DNA of 64,000 nucleotides from Isoetes taiwanensis (GCA_021234155.1 JAJEKV010000018.1:13433552-13497551), one strand, 5' to 3'. Shown: positions 46,001 to 56,805, numbered from the stretch's first letter. Notes: generated by a model not told the origin, from the sequence alone. Numbers and translations: made by a program.

Positions 46001-49000
46001 AAGAAGCTAAGGACAGATAATGCACGAGAGTATCTTTCTCAAGAATTTGATGATTATCTCAAATCCAAAGGTATTCATAGGGAACTTATTGTTCCCTATG
46101 CTCATCCTCAGAATGGTGTTGCAGAACGTAAGAATAGAACACTCATGGATTTAGCCCGAAGTATGTTAAAGCACAAACAGTTACCTCCACAGTTTTGGGC
46201 AGAAGCTGTTTTAACTGCAGCCTATGTTTCGAACAGGGCTCCTACAAAATCATTGGGTATCAAGACTCCTTTTGAAGCTTTGTATGGTGTAAAACCAGAT
46301 GTTTCTCATTTCAAGGTATTTGGGTGTTTGGCTTTTGCTACTGTTCCAAGAGAACTTCTCCAAAAGCATGGTAAACTCTCATATCGAGCAACAAAAGTTA
46401 TTTTCATTGGCTATCAAGACAACATGAAAGCTTGGAGATGTTATGATCCGGTTACTAAGCGCGTTTTTTCATCAAGAAGTCTCGTTTTCGTGGAAGATGA
46501 TGTTTACTCAAGTGAGTTCTTTCAACCTAATGTGGTTGATTATGACAAGGCTATCTGCAATCAGTTTGAAATTGGTCCTACTTCTCAAGCTCCTAATGAT
46601 CATATATCAGGGATTCTTTCTGACTCAACACAAGCTCCTTCTAATATTGTTATTCCTCTTTCTGATTTTTCACCATCAGTGGCATTGGATCCTGTACAGT
46701 CTGTACCTCAGTCACCTGATCCATACAGTGACTTTCTACCTCTTGATTATCAGTCTCCAATTTCTGATACTTCTTCATCCTCAACTGATATGACTGTAAC
46801 AGAAAATAAATCACTTCGAAGATCTCAAAGGATTGCCAATCTTCCTCCAGTTCATTATTCTTGTAACTATGCTTTAATGGCACAAGTTCTTCAAGACAAT
46901 GATCCTACAACTTATACAGAAGCAGAAGCAGCCAAACATTCTCGTTGGGTACAAGCTATGAATGATGAGATTAATATGCTACAAAAGCAACAAACATGGG
47001 AATTGGTACCTAAACCTCTCAATCAGAATATTATTGGTGCTAAGTGGGTTTTTCGTACCAAGTATCATTCAGATGGCACACTCTCAAAGCACAAGGCACG
47101 TTTGGTAGCCAAAGGTTATACTCAACAGGAAGGGTTTGATTTCAATGAAGTGTTTGCACCAGTGGTTCGATTGGATACATTAAGGGCAGTCTTGGCTCTA
47201 GCAGCTCATAAAGGTTGGCCTCTTTATCAACTTGATTTCAAGTCTGCATTTCTAAATGGGGACTTATAAGAAGAACTCTATATGCAGCAGCCACCTGGAT
47301 TTACGGATAAGCTTCATCCTGATTTTGTTTGTAAACTAAAGAAGAGTTTGTATGGATTAAAACAGGCACCTCGCTGTTGGCATCTGAAGATTAATTCTTT
47401 TCTTCTTTCTATGGGTTATCAAAGGTCTCGTGCAGATCCGAATCTTTACTATAAATTTGAAGGTGGCTCTGTCTCTATTATTCTCTTGTATGTTGATGAC
47501 ACTATCATAACAGGGGATGCTGCACAACTTATTTCTCAAACCAAAGAGGTCCTTACTCAACAATTTGAAGTCACTGATTTGGGTCTTATGCATTACTATC
47601 TTGGCCTTGAAGTTTGGCAGACTCCTAATGGTCTTCATATTACTCAACAGAAGTATATCTCAGAACTTCTGGACAGATTTCATATGACAGATTGCAAGCC
47701 TTCACTTTTACCATGTGACATTGGTCAAAAGCTTACTCTTGAATCTGATCATGAAGATGCTGATCCTACCTTGTATAGGCAGCTTGTTGGAGCCTTATTA
47801 TACTTGACTCATTCTCGTCCAGATATTGTTTATGCAGTTGGAGTTCTTACTCGATTCATGCAACATCCCAAGCAGCCTCATTGGAAAGCAGCTAAGACTG
47901 TGCTTAGATATCTCCAAGGCACTAAAACAGAAGGGGTTTTGTATCTCAAGCACAATGATCCTAAGCTGGTTTTGTTTACAGACTCTGATATGGCTTCCAC
48001 AGATCTTGATCATCGAAGATGTCTCACTGGTTATGTGTCATTCTTTGGAGGTAATCCTATTACTTGGTGCTCAAAGAAACAAGCCACTACTAGTATCAGT
48101 ACTACTGAAGCAGAACTGAAAGCTCTTTGTATGACTGTACAAGAAATGTTGTGGCTTATTCATCTATACGAGGATTTACATATACCTATTAAACCTGCAT
48201 CTGTTCATTGTGACAACAGTGGTGCTCTTTATCATATCAAGGATTACAAAGGTCATCTCCAAATTAAACATATGGATATCAAACTCTGCTTTGTATGTGA
48301 ACAACTTGACAATGGTTCTCTTTCTCTTCTCTATTGTTCCACTCATGATCAGGCAGCTGATGGCTTCACTAAGCCTTTGGCGGAAAAACATTTTCAGAAG
48401 ATGAAGGAAATATTGCACATTTTTCCTCGGGTATCATCTCAGGGGGATGAATTCTTTTCTTTCAGTTTGTTTTTAGTAATAAGTCTGCATAGCTCTTGCT
48501 CTCAGTTGTGCTAGTCATCAGGGGGGATGTTAGAATATTGTATTCTACGTGTTAAGATGACTAGGCACGCATGCTTGTTGCTGACATGGCATATCATTAT
48601 GAGCCATAGTCATGCTTGCTGATGTGGCATAGAGCATGCTTGTTGCTGACATGGCAGACCTTTATAAGCCATAGTCACCCTAGCAGTTAGTAATCCAGTT
48701 GTGAGTCGAAGTAAAGTGTTTCATTTGTATCTTCTCTCTATTTTCAATACATTTAAAATCCTTAAGTCTTTCAAGTAATAAGTTTGTGTCGCTCTTGTTC
48801 TCAGGTGTGCTAGTCATCGGGAGGGATGATAGAATATTTCATTCTACGTGTCATATGATGACTAGACACTTTTGCTGATGTGGCATGTAGCACGCTCGTT
48901 GCTGACATGGCAAACCTTTATAAGCCATAGTCATGCGTGTAGTTAATCATCCAGTTGGGAAGCTCAGGGAGGAAGCGTTTTCGTTTTGTATCTTCTCTCT

Positions 49001-52000
49001 ATTTTCATTACATTGAAAACCTAAAGTCTTTCATAGACCAGTTCCATGGAGAAGAGCAATGCGCAGAAAATACACAAGGAGTCATGGAAGCAAAAGAGGA
49101 GATCGTTTGTGAGGTTCCTTGGCTGGATATTGATAGTAAGACTTGTAACTTTCAGACTATCATATCTCAGGTTAGTCAACATGAACTACCACTTTACATG
49201 AATTTACATATTCCATTCACTTGTCCACATGATCGAAGTTTGGATGATGCCGTTTTTGAATGCTTGGGATGCGCGTCTTACGTTGATGAAGGGTTAAGCC
49301 AGCTATTAACAATCAATTGCAAGTGTTTACATTTACGAAATCAGGTCTTCTTCATTGTTGATGTGGCTGAAGATCATGATTTGGTTGATAGTGATGTTAA
49401 GTCTGGTACATGGTCACAGGTGTTAGCAGGACAGTCTTGTGAATTTCAGTGTGATATCAGCAATCATTCGAAGGATAGTTACAAGTTTTCTTTTGATAAA
49501 TATCTAGAATGGCAGTCTCACATATCATCTACGACTAAGTTTACAAACAGAGACTGCTACATGCTCTTTTATATCAGACAGAATTTGGTCATGAATGATT
49601 CTTATGTTGACAAGCAACGAGAATGGTACAGGTGCAGAAAGATATGGTTCAGAAATATGGTTTGACAGCCATGGCTTATCTGGTGGTTGAGTTTGCTCTA
49701 TCTTATGAGCACTGCTTGATCTCAGGGGGGATTTTTTCCTTCCTGTTAATTTTCTTTTTAGTTTTCAGTCATGCACATAATCACTCCACGTGTGTTGATG
49801 ACTGTGCATGCTGAGTCACCACCTGTTGCTGACATGGCACTCTACATATTAGCCATAGTCACGCCTCATTCTAGTTAGGCCCAGATTCCACTAACGCGTC
49901 TATTTCGAGACTTGATAAGAAGAAGTGGCGGGCAAATCAGGGCTAATTGCCGCAGTTGAGATTCCATTATAGATCGGCAGCTTTGCTAATCAAAGCTTTA
50001 GTTATCCTGGCTGGCGAATTTTCGTGCATCTCCCGGGCAAGGTCGCCCGTCACTAAAATTCATGATTTGTGACTCCAACTCATCATCTTCCACCCTGCAA
50101 TGGAACAGCAACACTGGCGTCATTTGCTGATTTGTGGCCTCTCGATTCGTCCCTGCAACTACCGCCGGGATAGTGGAATCTGGGCCTTAGTTCACTCACT
50201 AGGAGCTAGAGGTGCTCACGCTTCTGTCCTGTCTTCCCATCGTCCTTCAGGATTTCCACAGGTTAACAGTCAGCATCATGCCTTCCTTTTGTTGTATCTC
50301 CTTTCAATTTATAGAGTTTGCAAATAGATTGCATTTGTGAAACCTTCTTAATGAAAGAGACAATTACTGGTTTAAACAATATTCAAAGGTGGGAAACATG
50401 AAACTTTCTAGTGAGCATAATAGTATCGTACCTCAGTCCTTTTAAGTAGTGCATTTGTCTCACCCATGGAGCGCAAATGTTCAATAAGGGCAAGTGCTGC
50501 ATCATTTTAATCAAGAATTGGATTAGGTTACTTGCTCAATTAAAAATACAATAATTCCCATTCTAGATGAGCATGTTAAGTACAAAGCAATATACAGCCA
50601 TTGATGATATTTTTAAACATTCAGAAAAGAATCTATTTACACTTTAGCTGATGCAATTAATTGATGATAAGCGTTAACATTATTCAATTGTGCGAAGGGA
50701 CTGAATTAATGACTTCTTTGAGTCAAAGACACGACCAAGAAACCTCGATACAGCTTTGATCTTTAAACTAAAGGATTTACAGTTTCTTACAGGCTTCATC
50801 TGCCATTCACGAAATAAATCTCACCAGAAAAACAACGACAATGAAGATTCTTGTGCGACCAGGATAACATCTTATCACGACATACTACATTAATTTATGG
50901 AATACTCCAAGATTTTGCAAGACTAAGTCTAAATGCCACAATGTTCTATATATTCCTTAACTGCATCCAACTCTTAACAATTCCAAAGGATAGTTATGTA
51001 CAGACCACTTGGATATCTCATGGTGTACTCCTCAACATCCACAGCTGGCAGTGCTAGACCTGCTCGTATAAGGAGGTTACCAGCATCACGTACCTGCTAG
51101 GCATTGTTTCTCTTAATAAAATATGGTGACCTCAAGGTCTAATCCTACTGCTCTGCAATCGTTTCAAGTTTAAAAAGAAAGCAAGAAGGTAAAAGAGCCC
51201 AATTACAGACTGAACAAACAAAAAATGGACTGCAGGAGGTGCCTTCATCCTTTCAGGTTAATAGTCCTCCTGTTCAAAACCTCGAATAGTCCAGAGGAGC
51301 TTATTTACAGCAGCTACATTCTTGTTCCTGCTGACTGTCTTGCAAGAGACTGCCTGGCAAGAGAATTGTTAACATTTATAAAGAATGGATTTATAATATA
51401 CTCCTATAAATTCCTGATTAAGCTACTTGGCTAAGAATGGCCTTATATCAAGCCTTCATTCATTTCAATTATTTCCTGCAGACTATTTGTGACTATTTAC
51501 CTTATTTTCCCCTTAGAAACTTGCAAGAAACAGCTTAAGAATGTTTTTCAATCTTGTTTGCATGTTTTCAATTCGAGTAGAGCTAGAACGATGTTAAAAG
51601 TACAGACGGAAAACAACCTGAGGGCCATTTCTGCTCGAGTTCACTCGCTGTAGTCTGAATTGATACGTTAGAAATGAGAAAGGATCTGCAGGTGTACCAA
51701 TTTGGCTTTCTTGAAGTGGAAAGTTAACACCAACTACTGGGATCTTTATAGCAGGAGGGCCTAAAAGTTTGTGTGCAGATTGGAGGAGTTTATACGCAGC
51801 AACCACAGGATTTTTAGAACGGGGGGACTAAAAGTATGTGTGCAGATTGGAGAGTTGGTATGGGCTCAAGCAAGCTCCTTGTTGCTGGTGTGCTAAAAGG
51901 CACTCCTTGATCAGGGCTTCAAAGAAGCATACATGTACTATTATCTTAAAGTGGGTGACATGGTTCTAATGGGAGATACACCAATTTTGTTGCAGCAGAT

Positions 52001-55000
52001 GACATGGTCCTAACAGAGGAGATATGCCAATTTTATAACAAAGGTCCAGATCCCTAGTCTAGATCCCTAATTCATTACTGCCTTAGAAGTTTAGCAGCAA
52101 CTTGAACATTTCATATAGCAGAAATATATCCTCACTAGATATCACAAGAGAATTATATTATATCTTTGGGGAAGGCAAGACCAGTAGCAGCTTCAAATAT
52201 CCAGTAAATCCAATCGGTTCAAGTGGGTAGAGCACAATCAGAGAGACAGCGATATGGAGGGTTGGGATATGCTAGCAGTACAATGTACGTCCCGTGTTCC
52301 TTATCCAACCATATCCAGTGGCCCATGTGCAATATTATGTGTACAGCAGTAAATATAATTTGTGTTGTGTACGAGGTCATGTAAAAATGCTTAAGTGGCT
52401 TAAGTGATGTATGTGGGTATCATAATGTGGCACATGTGCTGACAAGGCACATGCAGTACGTTATATCTCAAGTTCACTCCCTTCATGGATGTTGATTATT
52501 CATTGAACCTGTTCCGACACAGAATGCTTCACTACCAGCATGGTTCTCCTTGGGACCTAATCAAATCAGTTAAAGAGCCTAAGTGTCTTTGAACAGTACT
52601 CCATATAGATGTTCATTCGAGAAACAGAAGGGACATCCTCAAAGACAGAAACAAGATCAACCCAAGAGGGCTAGAACAGACGAAAATAGAGGAGTCACAA
52701 CAAAGTGGAAGGATGGACAGTTTTCCAAAGAAAAGGAAACTTCATGATGTTAAAGGAGTGGGAAAAAAAGAGGCTGAATGGTGATATCAGTGCATATGGC
52801 GATTGGACCGTCTTCCTCAGAATATTCATTGAAATTTGAATTGATCTAATTAGTGATGATTATGGCCATCCTCTTTGCAGATCCACAAATTTGTATGTTC
52901 TTGGTGTCATAGACCCCATGGGCCTTCTGTAGGCATTAATAAACTGTTTTTTCTTTCTCTTTTTTTTTCTGTCTTCTTTCTTGGGCTGCATATGTTTTCT
53001 TTACTGTCCAGATCTGTTTTTTATCCAAGGCCTGAACTTGAGAAAGCCAGGCATCAACGTTGAGGATACAGGTGATAATCTCATCTCCACCAAAACAGGT
53101 GGTAATCTCATCTCCAGATTTCTTAAATTCAAAATGCACTCCTTTCTATGGGACAACTGTGTAGCTGAATCATTTCAGTAACCAAAAACATTGGCCACTT
53201 CATGCTGATAGGAATCCAGATATGCACGCATATCCTGCTCAGTCCCTTGGAGGATTAACATTTGCCCAGATTCAGCAATTACAAAAGGCAAGAACATTTA
53301 CTTGCGCAAACGGAGAAACCCGTGGGCTGATCCCTCCTTCTCTCTCCAATTGTGCAAGTGTACATGCAATCCTCAGTTCCCTACTTGTGCAAAAAAACAA
53401 GAGAATAATTAGTCATATAATGAAAGATAACATAGGATATACCACGGACTAAGCTGAACACTACCACTTTAAGCTTGCTTGGGACAATATCTAGTAGGAA
53501 TGTAGAAATTAATCGTGCAAATGATTAATGACAAACTCAACCCATAAGTACAATAAATGATACAGAATCAATACAGGAGATGCTTGTGTTACACTATTGT
53601 ATGTCATCATTGACGCCATGTCAACATTCAAATGCTATGCTTAAACAAGAACTTTGGCATCTAGATTACTTATACCGTAGTGTTTCGCCACCAAACATTG
53701 ATGCCAAAAACAACCCATCAGGTTTCATGGCCATTCTGCACTGTTTGAATAAAAATAGGCATTAGAAACCTGTTTTTTTTTTCCATCATTTTTATTTCTG
53801 GCATTAGCTTATCGTTAACTATTTTTCCCTTTCAGGAGGGATGAATACGAGAAAACAAGCCAGAATCTAGAACTACAGGTCATTCTTGAGGTGTAAAAAA
53901 TCAGAACAGTCGTATAAAAAGTTAACAGAGAAAATGAAGCATCTATTTTGAAAGGTAAACCCCAACACAAGGGGACCCAACACAAGGGGAAATAGTGAAA
54001 CTTCTTTATGTAGAATCATGAAAGTGGGAGGGAGGGAGGGAGGGAGGCTTGCATTTACAGACATGTAAGGTCTATGATAGCCAAAGTACATCAATTCTAT
54101 ATGATCTACAAGAACCAAACATCGCATCCTTTCTTGAGCTGCATTTCCCTCAGGTACAAAGTTCCCATAAAGGCAAGAAGCATCTTGTCTATGCATTCTA
54201 ATCAGAAGTTTGAAGAGCTGTTTGTACATTTGAAACATGCTCCAGGTTGTTCGAAAATGCTCTAAACATATCTTAGGAGGCTGTATTGTCTTCATTGCAG
54301 ATTCAAATGCTAGTAAACGACCGAAGTCAATTGATAAGAGAAATCTGGTTGCAAGATTAATTCACTAACTGGACGTCGTGATGATTGCAAGGAGACTCTA
54401 CACTGCTTTATGGCATAATGCTTGAACCGTCAACAAAATGTAGAATCACAGGATCTCAAACTCAAGGAGCTCGTGACTGGCACATCGGCATGGGACAATG
54501 TGCACATGAGATGAAGAATCAACTGTATATCCTCAGCCTTTCTCTCTCTTGTCAGGTTCTTTCCAAGAAAGACATGTCGATTTGATCAATAAGGTTCTAT
54601 CAGATCACAAATGAGCAGCACGGGATAATTTTTCTTGTAGGAATTAGTTCAATGACGCAATTGCAAGCAGATTCTGTTACGTATATCAAAGAGTTCCACA
54701 GCAAAGAATATAGATCATACTTGTATCATCATACCAGCTAAATCATTGACCCAGTGCAATCCTAAACAGCTCAAGACCAGGTCCAATGATCTGCACCATA
54801 AAACATGAATCAAACAAAGACATACCCATCTTAAAGATAGTAAGACCAAAAAGGCTAGAATTTATAGCTAGATTAAGATTGGGCCAATCAAGCAGCCACA
54901 TCAAAAAGGTTTAGTTATGCTGATCCCATATTCATGGTAGGGAAAGCCTTCGGTGGCTCTTTTTTTTTTTTTTTGGGGGGGGGGGTGGCGGCAGCATAAA

Positions 55001-56615
55001 GTCCAGGCCAGTCTGATTCTTAAGTAGAGCTCTCCTACATTCAGTCATTTCTTGAAGGTAAAGAGAGCATATAGATACAAACAGACAGGACTGCACAAAA
55101 ATGGATGAAGAACATGAAAGACTTGCTGGTGCCCCATTAAGTCTTTTCAAACCACAAAGATGCTCATGCCCACATTGCTTGAACAATATAACTTACTGGG
55201 GCTTGAGGGGAAGAAATTCCTCATCCGCGATAATAGGCATATAAGAACATGTACACCTGTTCTCTTTGCATGGATCCATTTCCAATGATCTCCTAAGCAA
55301 ATTTTCGGACATGTCCATCATAAGAAGCATTTCAATCCCACCTGCAAGACCCATTTAAAACATAGTGGCTAATTAAGTCACCGATAATGGACCATGATGC
55401 AATAGATCGTATTAAAATGGATTAATTATGCTTAATTATGGGTCAAACAATAATTATTCTCTCAATAAGCCATTGGATGAAGTGGGTCAAAAAGTGACTT
55501 CAATCTTAACCATACAGCTTGATCCACAATTGCACTTGAATCGTCCATTGCTATACCCACTTTGCAGTACTGCACATATAATGTACACTTTTGTTGAAGA
55601 AGATAGAATACACCTTGTACTAAGAGTTTTCTAGCCATATAATTTAATTGATAAGATTATTTCTTTATCCAGCTTCCCTTCTGCAGTGCACCTCCCTAAA
55701 TGAATGAGATAAAACCCCGTTCTTTTTTTTTAAATAAACTAGCTGAAAGCTATACTTTTTACAAGGAGACCTGATTTTAAGAAAGCACCAGTGCACTACC
55801 TTTACTAATGAAATGCCACGACTCAGTGACCCAAACAACACATTTTGGTTCCTCCAACTTTACAGACCTTACACTTAAAAAACAAACTGAAACCTTAATA
55901 AACGGCAAATGCCATATCACTCACCCCGGTTCTTGAGAAGTTGTTTTGTAAAATCCAAAGCACCACCTAAATTCAGGGCAGTTGGGAACTTCCGTCTGCA
56001 ATCCTGCAATTACAAAAGCTTAACGTTTATAGAATCAATAGCTCCATGTCTTCCAATAAGAAGTATGGCGATGACAGGAGGCTGAGCAACAATGTCCATT
56101 CCTCCAAACAGAATCTCAGATTTCAGACGCTTACATTCGCATGCCAACAACGAAAGAAATGGCAAAGATGTGCACCCTAATGCAACAAGGCCAAAGTAAT
56201 TGATAAAACCATAATCGAAGTCAAACTTAAAGATAGGTGCCCGAAGAGGCGGGACAATTTCTTTCGTTGCATTGCAGGCACAAAATCCACACAATGTCTT
56301 ATTTTACTTAAAGAAATTGTTTGTATGTCTCACGTCTAGGCGATCCAATAGATTTTCAGCTACAGAGCTGAGAAGCGGATCCTGCGCGTTTCTTAGCCAT
56401 GCTGCTCTTTCCCTCTGCATTGCTAGTAGAGTTTGAGACATGCACAATTTATGTAAGCTTCTAAAACGAAACCAATTTCTTGCCTGCTTGCCCTTAAGAA
56501 CCCGATCAAAAATCAAAACATTCCTCTCTAGAGAATCACCCTGCGAAGAGAAGGGCCTGAATAACATGCGGATCAGAAGATGCCGTCCATCTGGTCTTGT
56601 GAGCAACCTGGCCAT
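36824..56615 (-). CDS. NDUFAF5: NDUFAF5-like complex I assembly factor (11 exons, minus strand)
   Basis: Exons (high to low): 56615-56484, 56414-56334, 56003-55925, 55341-55197, 54790-54721, 53740-53676, 53380-53302, 51093-51006, 50496-50432, 37096-37007, 36940-36824. They sum to 1011 nt, 336 codons plus a TAG stop, open throughout with matching phases at every junction. Introns are GT-AG except the first, a 69-nt GC-AG intron. The product resembles plant NDUFAF5, a mitochondrial SAM-methyltransferase-fold protein that in humans hydroxylates an Arg of NDUFS7 during complex I assembly. Landmarks: Arg-rich presequence-like N-terminus ([18 protein letters not shown]), [30 protein letters not shown] (motif I region), [63 protein letters not shown], and C-terminal VIYMAGW..GSGTVSF. 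The length is close to the family norm. The start is the first ATG after an in-frame stop. Expression is not shown by sequence alone. Confidence 0.92.
38341..38529 (+). repeat. Left LTR of outer Copia-like element
   Basis: It is 189 bp, bounded by GTCAG and by the primer site at 38530. It contains TTGCTGACATGGCA and AGCCATAGTCACGC, words also found in the LTRs of the two Copia elements nested inside. The downstream 850 bp (38543-39390) is an untranslated leader with no gene seen. Confidence 0.87.
39380..39840 (+). pseudogene. Gag-like frame of outer element (frameshifted)
   Basis: Two overlapping frames give a Copia Gag-like N-terminal protein: [19 protein letters not shown] and GLWHVVRG in the first (39380-39661), then [20 protein letters not shown] and [10 protein letters not shown] in the second (to 39836). 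One shift near 39640 separates them. A 15-bp unit (CCAATTATTGATCTT) is duplicated at about 39800-39830. No zinc knuckle follows. Confidence 0.65.
39721..49665 (+). CDS. Unknown open frame of outer element, split by Copia insertion
   Basis: The frame runs from about 39721 to 40107, is interrupted by the nested Copia element, and continues in the same phase from 49039 to 49665. Without the insertion and one TAGAC duplication it is open for about 337 codons. It is rich in acidic residues and Cys ([35 protein letters not shown]). I recognise no retrotransposon enzyme or other domain in it. Its place in a non-autonomous element suggests an element-specific protein or a captured host sequence. The ATG at 39721 may not be the real start, as it overlaps the Gag-like frames. 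Its function is unknown. Confidence 0.5.
40740..43682 (+). pseudogene. Copia polyprotein of level 2 element (degenerate)
   Basis: Pieces match the intact neighbour at 44243-48514 in order: Gag ([20 protein letters not shown], about 40770), a damaged zinc-knuckle region, a protease remnant, GAG-pre-integrase ([11 protein letters not shown]), integrase ([35 protein letters not shown]), and RNase H ([31 protein letters not shown]). Many shifts and stops occur. Near 43190 about 980 bp covering the reverse transcriptase is deleted: the sequence jumps from the linker (RRSKRI) to the start of the RT C-terminal part, across a shared AAAGGATT. It ends at 43682 where the third element begins. Confidence 0.9.
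43683..48773 (+). mobile_element. Copia element (level 3 of nest), nearly intact
   Basis: The 3' LTR is 48528-48773 (TGTTAGAATATTG...CTTTCA, 246 bp). The 5' LTR is 43683-43857 and lacks its first about 73 bp, lost at a junction that also removed about 100 bp of the host Copia element. In the shared part the two LTRs differ at only about two positions, so insertion was recent. The primer site TGGTATCAGAGCC is at 43858-43870 and a purine tract (CAGGGGGGA) ends at about 48527. Confidence 0.9.
44243..48514 (+). pseudogene. Copia Gag-Pol polyprotein with one in-frame stop
   Basis: The frame is open from 44192; the likely start is the ATG at 44243 ([14 protein letters not shown]), matching the sister copy. 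A TAA at 47267-47269 stops it at about codon 1009, and the same frame then continues to a stop at 48514 (about 1420 codons overall). Domains: Gag with a CCHC zinc knuckle ([14 protein letters not shown], about 235), retropepsin ([12 protein letters not shown], about 312), GAG-pre-integrase (CHACKLGKQ, about 505), integrase ([10 protein letters not shown] about 549; [23 protein letters not shown] about 625), reverse transcriptase ([19 protein letters not shown] about 1083) and RNase H ([33 protein letters not shown]). The stop falls inside the RT, between NGDL and [11 protein letters not shown]. Otherwise all catalytic motifs are present. Confidence 0.93.
49878..50186. mobile_element. Tourist-like MITE (309 bp)
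   Basis: The ends are a perfect 16-bp inverted repeat GGCCCAGATTCCACTA, flanked by TTA at 49875-49877 and 50187-50189. A 3-bp TWA duplication and G/C-rich ends are typical of PIF/Harbinger-derived Tourist MITEs. It sits in the right LTR of the outer Copia-like element, whose left LTR at 38450-38460 is uninterrupted at that point. It has no coding capacity. Confidence 0.92.
50497..56333 (-). other. NDUFAF5 introns 2-8: no other gene seen
   Basis: Between the short exons I see no element ends or other genes. Simple repeats include (GGGA)n at 54029-54048 and a T run next to a G run at 54960-54986. The longest open frames (for example 54295-53873 minus) lack domains. Confidence 0.55.
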
Positions 56616-56805
56616 CCGAGGGAAACAATGTGCCGACGAGTCTTTGGTTATTTCGGATGTATCTGGATGTCCTAATGCATGTCAGGGTATGATTCCACAC
56701 AGTGGAAGGCAATTAACTTAAACTTTGCCATTAACGCTGGAACTTCCAACTCCCAGCCTTCATCTCCCGGTAGCTACAGTAGCATTTTTGGCAATTACAC
56801 ACTAA
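56616..56805 (-). promoter_or_regulatory. Upstream region of NDUFAF5-like gene
   Basis: Only 190 bp separate the NDUFAF5 start codon from the first Harbinger copy. I see no clear TATA box. The 5' untranslated region and core promoter must lie here or inside the element cluster. This is a positional inference. Confidence 0.3.

Larger units (their letters stand above)
40108..49033 (+). mobile_element. Copia element (level 2 of nest)
   Basis: TAGAC at 40103-40107 and 49034-49038 is the target duplication. The 5' LTR is 40108-40309 (TGATAGAATATTTC...CTTTCA) and the 3' LTR is 48827-49033; they differ at only a few positions. The primer site TGGTATCAGAGCC is at 40310, and a purine tract precedes the 3' LTR (GGGAGGGA at about 48819-48826). 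The internal region is 40310-43682 plus 48774-48826; the rest is the third element. It is inactive because of stops, shifts and deletions. Confidence 0.92.
38341..50268 (+). mobile_element. Outer small-LTR Copia-like element (level 1 of nest)
   Basis: The duplication GTCAG lies at 38336-38340 and 50269-50273. The left LTR is 38341-38529 (TGTTAGTATTATC...GGTTAACA). The right LTR ends at 50268 with the same CCACAGGTTAACA and begins near 49744-49772; it contains a Tourist MITE. A primer site (TGTTATCAGAGCC) follows the left LTR at 38530. A purine tract (CAGGGGGGA) lies at about 49718-49727. Removing the nested Copia elements and MITE leaves an internal region of about 2.3 kb with a Gag-like frame and an unknown open frame but no protease, integrase or reverse transcriptase. 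It is therefore non-autonomous. Confidence 0.88.
37097..50431 (-). other. NDUFAF5 intron 9 (13.3 kb) filled by nested transposons
   Basis: The donor is GTACGA at 50431 and the acceptor TAG at 37099-37097. A single Copia-like insertion with everything nested in it (38341-50268 plus one 5-bp duplication) accounts for 11.9 kb, leaving an ancestral intron of about 1.4 kb. All the elements are in plus orientation, opposite to the gene. The remaining intron sequence (37100-38335 and 50274-50431) shows no other feature. Confidence 0.85.

Noticed and set aside
53873-54295. 140-codon minus-strand frame in an NDUFAF5 intron
   Set aside because: It shows no domain, runs through a GGGA microsatellite and lies between well supported exons.
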